From contig NC_134013.1 in NCBI RefSeq assembly GCF_040712315.1, forward strand, positions 44,314,501 through 44,378,500: a stretch of 64,000 nt of DNA. Direction: 5' to 3'. How positions within the stretch are numbered: position 1 is the first letter of the stretch; the number at the start of each line of letters is the position of its first letter. The stretch comes from Castanea sativa (lineage: Eukaryota; Streptophyta; Magnoliopsida; Fagales; Fagaceae). Shown here piece by piece: positions 26,701-39,844 of this stretch. Made by a program: the position numbers and the translations under genes. The notes under the pieces were generated by a model. The model did not search any database. It was not told the origin of the DNA and worked only from the letters and a program-made list of their open reading frames with translations.

Positions 26701-29700
26701 TCAATGCATGTCAAATCCATTTGAAAATACAGTAACTATTCAATATTGGGATCACAAATATTGTCTGCAAATAACAAATGGGAAATACATAACTTAGCAA
26801 CTGTGGAATTTTCTGCCTTAAACCCTTTGATTAAACATCCTACCTCGTCCATTTTCTTCAACATCCTACTCAATACCTCCGTGGCTGCCACATGGTGGGT
26901 TTTGTAATTAACTCAGTAACTTGCTTATGTAACTATAAATAAGCAAGGTTACCCTCATTGTAACTAGTTGAATTTGAATCCAAGAAATCTCTACCTAAGA
27001 GGTATTATTCCAAAAGCAAATCTCTTGAAGAGCTAGTTCATTCTTTCTTTTCTCTAAGCAACTTAGCTTTCTAAAGTAGCATTCCTTTTCACCATTTTCT
27101 CCATCATAATTTGGTATCAGAGCTTGAGATCCATTTAGGAATTCAAGTTCTTTCTTGTCCTTTCTATTCTACAGCATAGCCTATTCAAGATTCCATCCTT
27201 GCACTCATTTTCTTACCCTGAACTTGTGAGCCTAAGGATTTATGTAGATGGCACCAGTAGTATACAATAGAAGGAACACGAAAGCTTTTGCAACACATGA
27301 ACCTAAGATGCATGTTCATCCTAGGCAGCAGCTGCAACCAAAACAAGGAGAACCCCAAGTAACATTAGAGCAGACTGTGGAGCTGCTAAAGGGGTAGCTT
27401 GCTGCCTTGACTGAGGAAGTGAGAAGAAACTAGTGTCATTATCCTCAAAATGATGGTGAACCTGCTAAAGATGCTGAAACCGACAGCCGCAATAACTTCA
27501 AACCCAATTGGTTAGCCTAGAGGAGGTGTTCCAAGGCAAGTGCCTGGTCCTCCAAGGGGAGAACCAAAATGGGAATCCAACTTCAAGATTGAGTTATGTG
27601 AGTTCTATGATAGCTTGAATCATGAAGAATTTGTCGATTGGCTTAACCAAGTTGAAAGAATATTCGATTTCCATGAGGTACCAGATTCAAAGAAGGTGAA
27701 GTTGATCTCTATCAAGTTAAGAGGGAGAGCTTCAACCTAGTGGGAACAACTCCAAGTTTAGAGAGTTAGGAGGGGTAAAAAAGAGATCCAAGACTGGTCC
27801 AAGATGAAGCAGAAAATGAGAAACCAGTTTCTGTCTTTCAATTATATGTAGTCCTTGTACAAACAACTGCATAATATGAAGCAACATGGCAGTGTGGAAG
27901 AGTATATAGAGGGAGTTTATCAATTGGTAGATTGAGTAGACCTGAATGAGAGTGAAGAAAAAATGGTTGCAAGGTTCTTGAGTGGTCTTAAACCACCAAT
28001 TCAAGATGCCTTGTCTTTGCACCAGCTGTGGTCTGTTTCTTAAGCTTACAATAGAGTCTTGATGTTTGAGAAGCAACTTGGAAGAAAAGCTTTTATGTAG
28101 TTCCAAGCTTATGGTGGTAGCAGAAGTACCCAAGTTAGCACTCAAGGAATGCCAACTACTAACAGTGCACAGCCTTTCAAGAATTGTAGTGCAGGCCTGC
28201 CTTCAATTTCTAATGAAGTCAAACCAGCCCCTAAAGCATCACAAAGCTTTACATTTAAGTGCTACTAGTGTGGAGAAGTTGGGCACAAGGCCACAAATTG
28301 CAAGAAAGGGGGAGTAAATTCATAAGGCAAGGGTAAAACTTTGATGATTGAAGGTTGTGAAGACCAAGAAGATGAAGAATTTCCAAAATATGAAGAAGAA
28401 ATTGTTATCAGGGACTCAGATGAGGAAGAAGGCTTGGCTTTGATCATGAAGAAGACGTTGTTAGCACCAAAATAGGAGGAGCAAGAGGATTGGTTGATGA
28501 GCATCATTTTTCATACCACCTACAATATTGGTGGCGGGATTTGCAACTTGGTTATTGATGGGGGAAGCTGTAAAAATGTGGTTTCTGAAGAAATTGATAA
28601 ACTTGGTCTAAAGACTGAAGATCATCCTCACCCTACAAACTAGCATGGCTTAAGACAGGCAATGATATAAGAGTCTCCAAGAGATGCATGGTCTCCTTCT
28701 CAATTAGAAAAAAGTTCCAAGATTCAGTTTGTTGTGATATAGTGAAGATGGATGCAGGCCATTTGCTGTAGGGAAGACCTTGGCAGTATGATAGGCACAC
28801 CAACCATGACAGAAGGAAGAACGCCTATAGCCTATACAAGGATGGACAGCAGTACACCCTACTGCCCATGAAAGAAAAGGTGATCCTTAAAACTCCTACT
28901 ACCATGCAGCCTAATTCTTTGCTTGTTGTCCAGAAATTTGAGCAAGAACCTCTAGCAACTGGTGTGGTTTAAATGTTATTGACGGCATTAGAGCTAGATG
29001 CTATGGTAGTGACTCAATCTTCTAAGGAATTGATCAAGTCTTTTGAGGATGTCTTCCCTGATGAATTACCTACTGAATTGCCTCCAATAAGAGACATACA
29101 ACATGCCATAGATTTCGTTCCAGGTTCTGCATTACCTAATATGGCTGCCGATAGAATGATACCAATGGAAAGGATGAACTTAATAGGCAAGTGCAAGAAA
29201 TATTGGACAAGGGATAAACTAGGCCAGGAATTAGTCCATGTGCTGTACCAACCCTTTTAACCCCTAAGAAGGATGGCAATTGTTTGAAAGATGTGTGTTG
29301 ACAGTAGAGCCATTAACAAGATCACAATCAAATATAGGTTTCCTATACCTAGGACAAATGATATGCTTGAATGTCTAGCTGGTTCTAAAATCTTGGAGAA
29401 GATAGATCTTAGAAGTGGCTATCATCAAATTAGGATTAAACCAGGGGATGAGTGGAAGGCTGCCTTTAAGACTCATAGTGGGCTATATGAGCGGTTTGTC
29501 GTGCCCTCTGGTCTTACTAATGCACTTGCTACTTTCATAAGGGTAATGACTCAAATGTTGCAGCCTTTGCTTGGTGTATGAGTTGTAGTTTACTTTGCTT
29601 ATCAAAAGTTTACTTTGATGATATATTGGCATATAGCAAGACTTTGAATCATGTGAATCATTTGCAATCTGTGTTTGAGTTACTAAGAGGGGATAAGTTC

Positions 29701-32700
29701 TATGCAAATACTAAAAAAAGTACCTTTGCAATAAGAAACGTAGGTTTTCTTGGGTATGTCATATGTGGTGACTGATAAGGGAATTGTAATGGATGAAGGG
29801 AAGCTCAAGGCCATTCTTGATTGGCCTGTTCCAAGATCAGTGGATGAGGTAAGAAGCTTCCATGGGTTAGCAACATTTTATAGGAGATTCATCAAAGGGC
29901 TCAACACAATTGCAACACCACTCATTGACTGTCTCAAGTAGTCTACTATTGCATGGGATGATGCCAAGCAGCAGAGTTTTGAGTCCTTGAAAGCTGCCCT
30001 TACTGCAACAGTATTGCAGGCTCCTAACTTTGAAAAGATCTTTGAATTGGATTGTGATGTTTCTGGAGTTCGCATAGGGGGTGTTCTCGGTCAAGAGGGA
30101 AAACCAGTGGCCTATTTCAGTGAAAAAATCAACTCAGCCAAGCTCAACTACTACACCTACGATAAGGAATTCTATGCCATAGTACAAGCAATAAAACATT
30201 GGGAATACTATTTGGCTTGCATGGAATTTATACTCCATACTGACCATGAGGATCTCAAACACCACAACAGCCAACCCTCAACAAACGGCATGTCAAATGG
30301 CTATCTACCTAAAAGAATTCAACTTTAGCTTAAGGCACAAAGCTGGAGTCCTTAATAGAGTTGCAGATGGTCTTAGCAGGAGGTGTTCCTTACTAGTGCA
30401 GATGCATAACATAGCTGAGGGCTTTGAGACATTTAGGAAGCATTATAAAGAAGATTCCAAGCTATTTCAGATTATGCAGAATTTGCAACAAGGCAACAGA
30501 GCTGCTTGTCCTATATACAACCTACAAGATGGCTATTTGCTCAAAGGCCTACTCCTTTGTATTCCAACATGTTCTCTCCAGCACAAGATTCTTCTTGAAG
30601 TGCATAACCAAGGCCATTTTGGGAGAGGGAAGACAATGCAGCTCTACAACAACAATTCTATTGGCCAAGCACACTTAAGGATGTAGGAAGACTAGTTGAA
30701 AGATGCATGATATGTCAACAAAGTAAAGGGACAGCACCAATGCTAGATTGTATCTGCCTCTTCCAGTGCCCAACAAGCCTAGGACTAGCATTAGCATGGA
30801 CTTTGTGTTTGTATTACCCCCTACTACTGGATGATCATGATCAGACTCTATTCTAGAGGTAGTGGACAGATTCTCCAAGATGGCTCATTTTGTGGCTTGC
30901 AAGAAGACCAATGATGCCTCCAATATTGCTAGTATATTTTTCCGGGAGATCTATAAGTTACATGGAGTTCCAGCCAGCATTGTGCCTAATAGGGACGCCA
31001 AGCTCCTTGCCCATTTCTAGAGACCTTGTAGAGGAAAATTGGTACTGACTTGCAAAACAACACCAATTTCCATCCTCCAAATGGGCGGACATACTAGGGT
31101 GATCAATAGGAGCTTGGGCGACCTCCTAAGGTGTTTTGTAAGGGACAAACCTAAGGAATGGGAGAATGTCTTACCTATAGCAGGAGTTTGCCTGCAACTC
31201 ATCTACCGATAGAACAACTCAATACTCTCCCTTTGAGATTGTTTATGGGATGCAACCAGCTTGTGTTCTTGACTTGTCAAGATTACCATTATCCAAGGAG
31301 GAGCATCCAATAGCCACCGAATTAGCTAACTTCTTACAACAGCTACATGCAGATAGTAAGAAGAAAATAGAGGCCAACAATGCTAAAGTACAAGGCACAA
31401 GCTAACAAGAAGAAAAGGCAAGTGATTTTCAAGGAAGGTGACCTAGTATAGGTGATACTAACCAAGGAGAGGAACACTGCTGGACCTTATGCTAAGTTAC
31501 AGCAAAAGATGATTGGTCCTTGTCCTATACTTCATAAGATCAATGACAATGCCTACCAAGTCAAGCTACCTGATCATCTACACATTTCTAACAGTTTCAA
31601 TGTACATCACTTGCTGCCCTATCATGCACCAAATCAGCTTACAATAAGCCACACTTGAGGACAAGTGTGTTCCAAAGGGGGACAGTCCTAATGCTGTTTA
31701 CTTTTAAAGCTATTTGTTACTAGTTCTTATGATGTATGATAAGTAGTTCCTTTTACTTGTAATAGCCTTTATCACTTGTAATAGAAATTTAGTTAGCAGA
31801 TAGGTTGTTAGTGATAAGTGTAATAACCTATCAATTAGTTAGAGAAGTTTGTTTGGCTTTGGCCAATCACATGGCAGCCACATGGTGGATTTTGTAACTA
31901 ACTCAGCAACTTGCTTATGTAACTATAAATAAGCAAGGCTGTCGTCATTGTAACTAGTTGAATTTGAATCAAAGAAACCTCATAGGTTGAATTTGAATCC
32001 AAGAAATTTTTACCTATGAGGTATTATTCCAAGACTGTCTCTCTTGAATAGCTAGTTCATTCTTTCTTTTCTCTGACCAAATTAGCGTTCCTTTTCACTA
32101 TTTTCCTCCATCAATGGGTCACCCCATCTGGATCCCCATGAGCTAAAACCAACCAGGGATCCATAAAAATCTTAGAGAAAATCCCACTCAACAACTCTAG
32201 TTGCCTTCAAAATGCTCACTCGATATTAATTGTGAACCGAACTCCAAGGCTAGCTACCCTCACCCCCATATTTCATTATCTCTAATTATTTGCACAAATG
32301 ATCATCCTCTTGAGAAAATTACAACCATTTACCCACCAACACGTGCTTGAAAGTACATAGCTTTTTTATACCAATCCTCTTATGCTTAGGAGTGAGCAAG
32401 CTAACTTCCAGTCAACCAAGTGAATCCTCTTCACCCTAATTCCTTTCCAAAGAAAATCCAAGTCTAATTTCTCAAATTTGTTATATGCACTCACCAGCAT
32501 AGTATAAAGAAGAAAATAATTAGGTAAATTAGAGGGTACTTTTGGTGAGAGTATGTCTTCATCCTTTTGAAAGTTGTATACAACTTCAAAAGTAATTTTG
32601 AAAGATACAACTTCAGAAACCCTACCAACTTAATCAAGTGGTATTTGAGCCATAAGATATATCTGAGGTATTTTAATTTCTGATTCCTGTTATGTTTTCC

Positions 32701-35700
32701 AAGGTAGATTTCACTACTCTAATTTTATGAAAAATTAAGTTAACAATTGCCCAAAAAAAAAGAGGAGTATTCTTAACCTGAAATATATTGTGTTTATTTA
32801 CTATTCGTTATTGGGTCCAAATTCTTACCTTCAAATGTTAGTTTGTTTCTACTCTTTTTTTGGATATGTAGTTTGTTTCTAATATAGGTGACTTACAGCT
32901 GAAAACCTCATTTTCTGCTCAGATTAAAAGGACTTGTTTAAAGAAGATTATGCATAGTTGCTCCCCTATTTACATCAATGGAGTACAAATAATGTCATAA
33001 TCTAGCTTCTCCTTGATGAAATTCATGCCAATGTCAATCAGATCTTCTTTAGAAAGGTTCCTGATGTGGGAACAATTGCGTATCTGAAAATTCTTTCCAA
33101 CTAGATGAACAATTAGAACCTATAAGAATTTTTGAAGGAAGATTAGGTTAAGTACCAGGTAGATTTATGGGGGGTTTTCACAATTTCGTCATCGAATCCA
33201 AGTTTTTTCAATTAGTTGTAGAGGAAGGGGGGCGTTATTTCTTGTTACAGATTTATGAGAGGGGCAAATATTCTATGAGATCAGTCTTCATGGGTAAGAA
33301 TGCAGCACTATGGCTGATGAAGAATATTGAACACACTGTTGTTGGGGCAAGCTCTCAACAGTTCTTTACATTCAGGGATGGTGACACTGCTTATACTCTC
33401 CAGCGTAGCACCAACTCCTTTGGTCAGTTCTTGCTTCTGACTGAACTAAAAGTTGGCGGGTGTAGGAGGTCGATCATTATCCCTGAAGGCAAAGAGAGAT
33501 ATGGTTGGAGGGCTTTCGGCCTTGAACTAAGAAAGGTGTTGTACCCCTCCCAATATGCAGTGGGTGGAACGGGTCTACCAACTCTTATTCCTCAGGTGCA
33601 TAGGCAATATCTGGAGACTCAACACCCTAGAACTTTTGCTGAAGCTGTGCAAGGCATTCATGGAAGAGTAGAGGATAGAAAGCGAACCAAAACGGTAGGT
33701 TCCATTGCCAAGGGGATGAAGATGCATTTAGGAGGGGAGAAGATGGAAGGCAACCGGAGTTTCACAGGTGCTAAGGTGGGAGTTTTTCCGGTAGGTAAGT
33801 CTGATAAGATGGTGGTGGGAGGAGGTGATAGGAGGGAGAAGTGCATTAATGAGAAGTCGATTGGCGAAGAGTAGGATACACTTCCCAAGTTCCAGTTTGA
33901 ATTCAAAAGCCTATGACAATAGGAAAGGAGTGATGTAAGGAGACCATGCTTGGGCGAGGAGAGGTCTTATCGTGGAGGTTGATGTGATGGGGAGGAGGCG
34001 GGTTTCCTGGGATAGGAAGAAAGGGAGAGATCGAAGCACAGATGGGTTTCACGGCGGTAAGGAGTTGCCTCAGGGTAAGTTGGGTCTGGGTTTGGGCCCA
34101 AACAAGAGGGTAGCCCAAAGGACAGTTAGTGAGAATTGTTTAGGCCCACAGCTCACAAGCCCATTATCCTTTGAGCCTGGGGAGTGCTCCGATAAGTGGG
34201 TTGAGCCCTTACCTTCAGCCGATACTCATGAGAAGACTGGGGAATGTCTAGGGGTGAGGCCGACGTGTTTTGTGACGCCGTCGCAGGTGGCCGGAGGTCG
34301 TGAGTGGTCTCCGAAGGTACGGGCTCAGGCCGATAAGGGTGGCCTGTGCTTTTCGGTGTCTCAAGAGTCTCCGACGAGCCCTGCTCTGCCGTTACCGGCG
34401 ACGCGGCGCACCGGGGATCTGGTGGGTTCGCCTCATCGGCGTCGCGCGCCACCGGTAGGGGTGGCAGAGTGTGCCGAGTCCCCTCCGGCGATGGTTTTCA
34501 GGCTAAGCTGGGGCCGGAATGACTTTCTCGGTCCCATTTCGCACCCAAGGGGGTTGTTTTCTGAAGGTAAGAGGTCAGTGGCTCTCAATTTTGTGCCACG
34601 GTCGTTAGGACCTTTTCTCCCTGACCTCTTTCTGGAGTTGGTGCGAAATTTGGACCAAGGCTTGGGGGTAGTGGGTCGGGAGGTTAATCCTTTTTTATAG
34701 CAAGGAAATTTGCCTTCTTGGGGAGGTTATGATTGTGGAGGAAACCTGTTTTTTACGTAGGTGAGGTTGCCTTTCCTCTGCAAATCTTTGATCCGAGTGG
34801 TTCAACAACCTTGGCAGAGTTGGAGGAGGTTGATGAGGTTTTTAGTATTGAATCTAACATAGATATTTCTAGGTGGGTGAAACACAGAATTCCTGGCTTT
34901 AGTAAATTGGTTGGGTTATCTATGACTCGACATGAGAAATTGTGCATTGCTCTATTACAGAGGCTTGAATCAGAGATGGAGGCAGCCAATGTGTTACACA
35001 GGAAAGTAATGGGCAGCAATAAGGTGGCTAAGTCCAAAAATAAGGGTTGCAGAGAGCTGCAAAACTTGTTTTCTTCGGTGAATTATGACAGAAGATAGAG
35101 GGTGGTCTCGTGATGGTGTTTGTAGTTGGGGATATTTTAGTTTTTATGAAGATAAAAATGATTTCGTGGAATGTTAGAGGTTTAAATGATCCTCGGAAAC
35201 GTCTTGTGGTGAAGAGCTTGTTGCGGGATTGGAAGTGTGATGTTGTCTGTTTACAAGAGACAAAGATTGCTAGTATGAATAGACAGCTGGTTTGTAGTTT
35301 GTGGGGCTGCCCATATGTGGACTGGGCTGTCTTGGAGGCTGATCGGACGGCTGGTGGTATTTTGCTTATATGGGACAAAAGGGTTTTGGATAAGGTGGAG
35401 ATTATGGTTGGTTTATTCTCAGTGTCGGTAAAGTGGAAAGGGTTGGGGGATGGATTTATTTGGGCTTGCTCAGGCGTTTATGGCCCAAATGAGAATGTTG
35501 AGAGGGGTCTCATGTGGGATGAGCTAGTGGGAGTTCAGCAGTGTTGGAGGATTCCGTGGTGCTGCTTTGGGGACTTTAATATAGTTCGCTTCCCTAGTGA
35601 GCGTAGGGGAGAGCCTCGTTTGTCCACGGCTATGGAAAAATTTTCTGAATTTGTTGAGGATCTCAACTTGGTTGACTTGCCTTTGGAAGGAGGTAGCTTT

Positions 35701-38700
35701 ACTTGGTCCAATGGTTCTGATCAACAAATGATGTCTAGGATTGATAGAGCTTTGGTCACTCCTGATTGGGAGGATCATTTCCCAGATGTTACTCAAAGGA
35801 TCTTACCCCGTACTGTCTCAGACCACAGTCCAATTCTCTTGGAGGCAGGGGGAATGGCAAGGGAGAAGAGTCCATTCAGATTTGAAAATATGTGGTTGAA
35901 GTCGGAGGGATTTGTGGATAGAGTTCAAACCTGGTGGAATCGACATTCCTTCGCAGGTACTCCTAGTTTTGTGCTGGCGAAAAAATTAAAGGCTCTGAAA
36001 GAGGACATTGTGCAATGGAATCGTCGAGAGTTTGGTAATGTAGCGCGTCGAGAAGCATTGGAGGAGTTGATAACCACAGACGCCAAGGAGGGGGATGTAG
36101 GTCTCTCGATGGGGAGATTGTTCATAGGGCTGGTTTGAGATCCCGGGTGGAGCATCTTCTTTCATTAGAAGAAATTTCTTGGAGACAAAATCTAGGATGT
36201 TATGTATCAAGGAAAGGGGATAATAACACCAAGTTTTTTCACAAAATGGCTAACTCCCATGGGACGTTCTAATCATCTAAGGACCTTGGAGGTGGATGGG
36301 GTGGTCTTTGAAGAGGCCTCCGAGGTAACTTTTCAAGTTGTACAATTTTATAAAAATTTGTACAAGGAGACTGAGGAGTGGAGGCCTTTTGTGGAGGGTT
36401 TGGAGTTTGATCGCATTGAGAACAGGGAAAAGGTTTGGCTTGAAAGGAAGTTTGAGAGAGAGGAGATTCTTCAAGTTGTTAGGGATCTGGAAGGGGACAA
36501 AGCTCCAGGTCCGGATGGGTTCACTATGGCGTTCTATCATCATTGCTGGAAGGTAGTGGAGAAAGATGTCCTAGCGGTCTTTGAAGAGTTTTTCCATCAT
36601 TGCAAGTTTGAAAAATCCCTTAATGCGACCTTCATTGCTTTAATTCCTAAAAGGAATGGTGCTTCCAATATTAGAGATTTTCGTCCTATTAGTTTGGTGG
36701 GGAGTGTGTATAAAATCCTGGCTAAGGTCTTGGCTAATCGCTTGAGAGTGGTTTTAGATCAATTGATTTCTGAGAATCAAAATAGCCTTGTGGGTGGAAG
36801 ACAAATCCTTGACTCGGTTCTCATTGCGAATGAATGTGTGGATAGTCGTGGGAAGAGTAGGGTCCCTGGAGTCATTTGTAAGCTCGATATGGAGAAAGCC
36901 TACGATCATGTGAATTGGGAGGCTTTGTTGTATCTGCTGAACAGGATGTGTTTTGGAGTGAAGTGGTGTAAGTGGATCCGTTCTTGTATATCCACAATTC
37001 AGTTCTCTGTTTTGATTAATGGGTCCCCAGCTGATTTCTTTGGTAGCTCAAGGGGTTTAAGACAAGGAGATCCGCTATCTCCTATGCTGTTTTTGATCTT
37101 GATGGAGGTGCTTAGTAGGATGTTGAGAAGAATGGAGGGAGCTGGCTTGATCCGTGGTTTTAATGTTGAGGGTAGGAGGGATGGTGGGGAACGTGTTTCA
37201 CATCTATTATTTGCAGATGATACTATCCTCTTTTGTGATGCAAATGTGGAGCAAATTCTTCATATTCGGTTGTTGCTCCTTAGTTTTCAGGCGGTAACAG
37301 GTTTGAAGGTCAATGTGCATAAGAGCGAAATGGTTCCTATAGGGGAGGTTGGTGATGTGCATGCTCTGGCGGATATATTGGGCTGCAGAGTTGGATCTTT
37401 ACCTATGTTGTATCTTGGCATGCCGCTGGGGGCTCCTCGCAACTCCCCTTCAATTTGGAACACAATTTTGGAAAGTATTAACCGGAAATTATCTGGATGG
37501 AAGAAGTTGTACTTGTCTAAGGGGGGTCGTTTGATGTCACTCAAGAGTACGCTTTCTAGTCTTCCGACTTACTTTCTATCGTTGTTCTCAATTCCTACTC
37601 ATGTGGCTAATAAAATTGAAAAGATGCAAAGGGATTTCCTGTGGGGAGACAGCAAGATTCATTTGGTAGGATGGGACAAAGTTTGTGCGCCTATAGCCAA
37701 TGGTGGCTTAGGGATAAGGAAACTCACTACCTTTAATAAGGCTTTATTGGGGAAATGGTTGTGGCGGTTTGGTAAGGAAGAGGGTCGTTTATGGAGGCGG
37801 GTAGTAGCTTCAAAATATGGGGAAGATTGGGGGGGATGGACCTCAAAGCTGGGTAGGGGAGCTCATGGGTGTGGTTTGTGGAGAAGCATCCGTATGGGTT
37901 GGGAGGATTTCAGTAAAAATTGTCAGTTTGTGGTTGGGTTGGGGAATAGGATGAGGTTTTGGCAGCATGGGTGGTATGGGGATCAACCTTTTCAATTGGC
38001 TTTTCCTAGGCTGTATGGCATTGCCATTGATAAGGAGGCTTCTGTTGAAGCTTCTTTGCATAGGCAGGGGGCGGAGGATAGAAGATCTTGGAATGTTCGG
38101 TTTAGTAGATTTTTTAATGAATGGGAGATGGATGAAGGGCTGCGGTTTCTTCGTATGTTGGGTGCTATAATCCCTCCTATGGATGTTGGTGACCGGATGA
38201 GCTGGAAATTGAAGCGTAATGGGGCTTTTGACATCCGGTCGTACTATAACAAATTAAGAAATTCTCCTTCAACTATCTTTCCTTGGAAAGCTATTTGGAG
38301 AGTTAAGGCCCCTAGGCGAGTTTCTTTTTTTGTTTGGTGTGTAGCTTGGAATAAGATCCTAACGGGAGACAATCTGAGATTGAGGAGATTGGTTTTTGTG
38401 GATTGGTGCATTATGTGCCGTCATTGTGGAGAGACGGTAGATCACCTTCTTCTTCATTGTGAGGTGGCCTATCAGTTATGGAGCTTTGTTTTTATAACTT
38501 TTGGCTTGGCTTGGGTTATGCCTAGTTCGGTTCCAGACTTGCTTTTTGGATGGTGGAATTGGCTGGGGAAGCATTCGTCTCAGATCTAGAATTTAGTCCC
38601 GTTGTGCATCCTTTGGTGTATTTAGAAGGAGCGGAACCGGAGGACTTTTGAGGATTTGGATAGCTCTAGGGATCAGTTGCTTGCTTCTTTTTGTGGAACT

Positions 38701-39800
38701 CTATTTGATTGGTCTCGGGCGTGGGGACTCACGTCTAGTGATTCCCTCCCTTCTTTTCTTTGTTCCCTTCTCCTTTTGTAATTTCTTTGTTGTTTGGTTT
38801 TCTCTCTTGTTTCTCTTTGTTTTCTTGTGCTTGTATTTCTGGGTTGCTATGTGTTTTTCAGGCATAGAGTAACCTTCGTATATATATCATTCTTACTTAT
38901 CAAAAAAAATATTGTGTTTGATAAAAATAAAAATTGAATGCAAAATATACAAAGTCAATGCTAAATATAAAAAGTACCTGAAATCTATGTGCACGAGGGC
39001 TTGCTCCCTCGTCCGGAAAAGAGTACAAAACTCCATACTGCTCCTATTAAATATAGAATAAAAGAAAAGGATTAACAAACTAATCAAGCAGAGAAAAACA
39101 TAAGCGATAAAGAGACTTGCAACTAGCTAAAAACTTGCCTAACAATATCAAGATGCAATGAAATAATTGTTGTTCTAAATCTTTAATCTTGAACAACAAC
39201 CATCCAGAAGTTTTTTTCCAATCTAAAGATATGATGACTTCATCAATCAATATTATGCACCCCACAATCATCAATCTAAGAATTATCAAAGAAAATAGTA
39301 GGATAATTGTTACAATTCCGTGCACACTTCAGTAGTTTTATTTCCAATTGGATTTCTCTTCTCACAATCTAGCAAGAAAGGATTGTTTATGTTAAAAATA
39401 TGCCAAGGGGGGGGGGGGGGGGGTGTAGAGAGAGAAAGAGAGTGCAAGAGATGACAAAGTAGATAAAGCTTCTCCTCGTACAATCCATCCAAGAAAAAAG
39501 CAAAAGCAAAAAAAAAAAAAAAAAAAGCATTTTTCTTAAAGATTTGTAGAATTCAAGCTCAGCCTTAAGTCTGATTTCCTTTCTATTATAGGTTTATCTA
39601 TACATTGATACTTTTTTTTTTATATAAGTAATGAAAATTTTATTAAAAAATGAAAAACAGCCAACCCGAGTACATTGGGAATGTACTATGGGGGCAATTG
39701 TTAACTTAATTTTTCATAAAAATCAATATAAGTTTTTGGATTTCCTTAGTCATCAAAATCGATATAAGTTCCCCAACATGGTAAAAGGACTTTTAAGGAT

Positions 39801-39844
<44 letters not shown>

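Larger units (their letters stand above)
26881..32113 (+). mobile_element. Ty3/gypsy LTR retrotransposon, decayed
   Basis: 5' LTR (26881-27106, truncated), PBS, gag, pol in the order protease, RT, RNase H, integrase, a purine-rich tract (aaagggggac, 31674) and 3' LTR. Pol order places it in Ty3/gypsy. No chromodomain is visible after the integrase C-terminus, which ends [10 protein letters not shown]. Dozens of stops and shifts; non-functional. Antisense to GFS9 in intron 14. No target duplication, because the 5' LTR edge is deleted. Confidence 0.88.
32796..38908 (+). mobile_element. near full-length L1-type LINE B (6.1 kb) with target duplication
   Basis: Flanked by a perfect 11-bp duplication ATATTGTGTTT (32785-32795 and 38909-38919). 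Layout: 5' UTR (about 370 bp), ORF1, ORF2 with endonuclease, RT and zinc module, 3' UTR and tail ttcttacttatc plus poly-A (38902-38908). It is the most complete element in the window and the reference for the fragments here. Antisense to GFS9 in intron 14, ending 58 bp from exon 14. Coding frames are broken in several places. Confidence 0.93.

Noticed and set aside
26881..32113. Endogenous pararetrovirus as the source of the pol gene
   Set aside because: LTRs, an initiator tRNA-Met primer site next to the LTR, and an integrase after RNase H identify a Ty3/gypsy element.
34153..34452. Minus-strand Pro/Ser-rich ORF
   Set aside because: Shadow of the LINE B ORF1 linker, which is GC-rich and therefore stop-poor.
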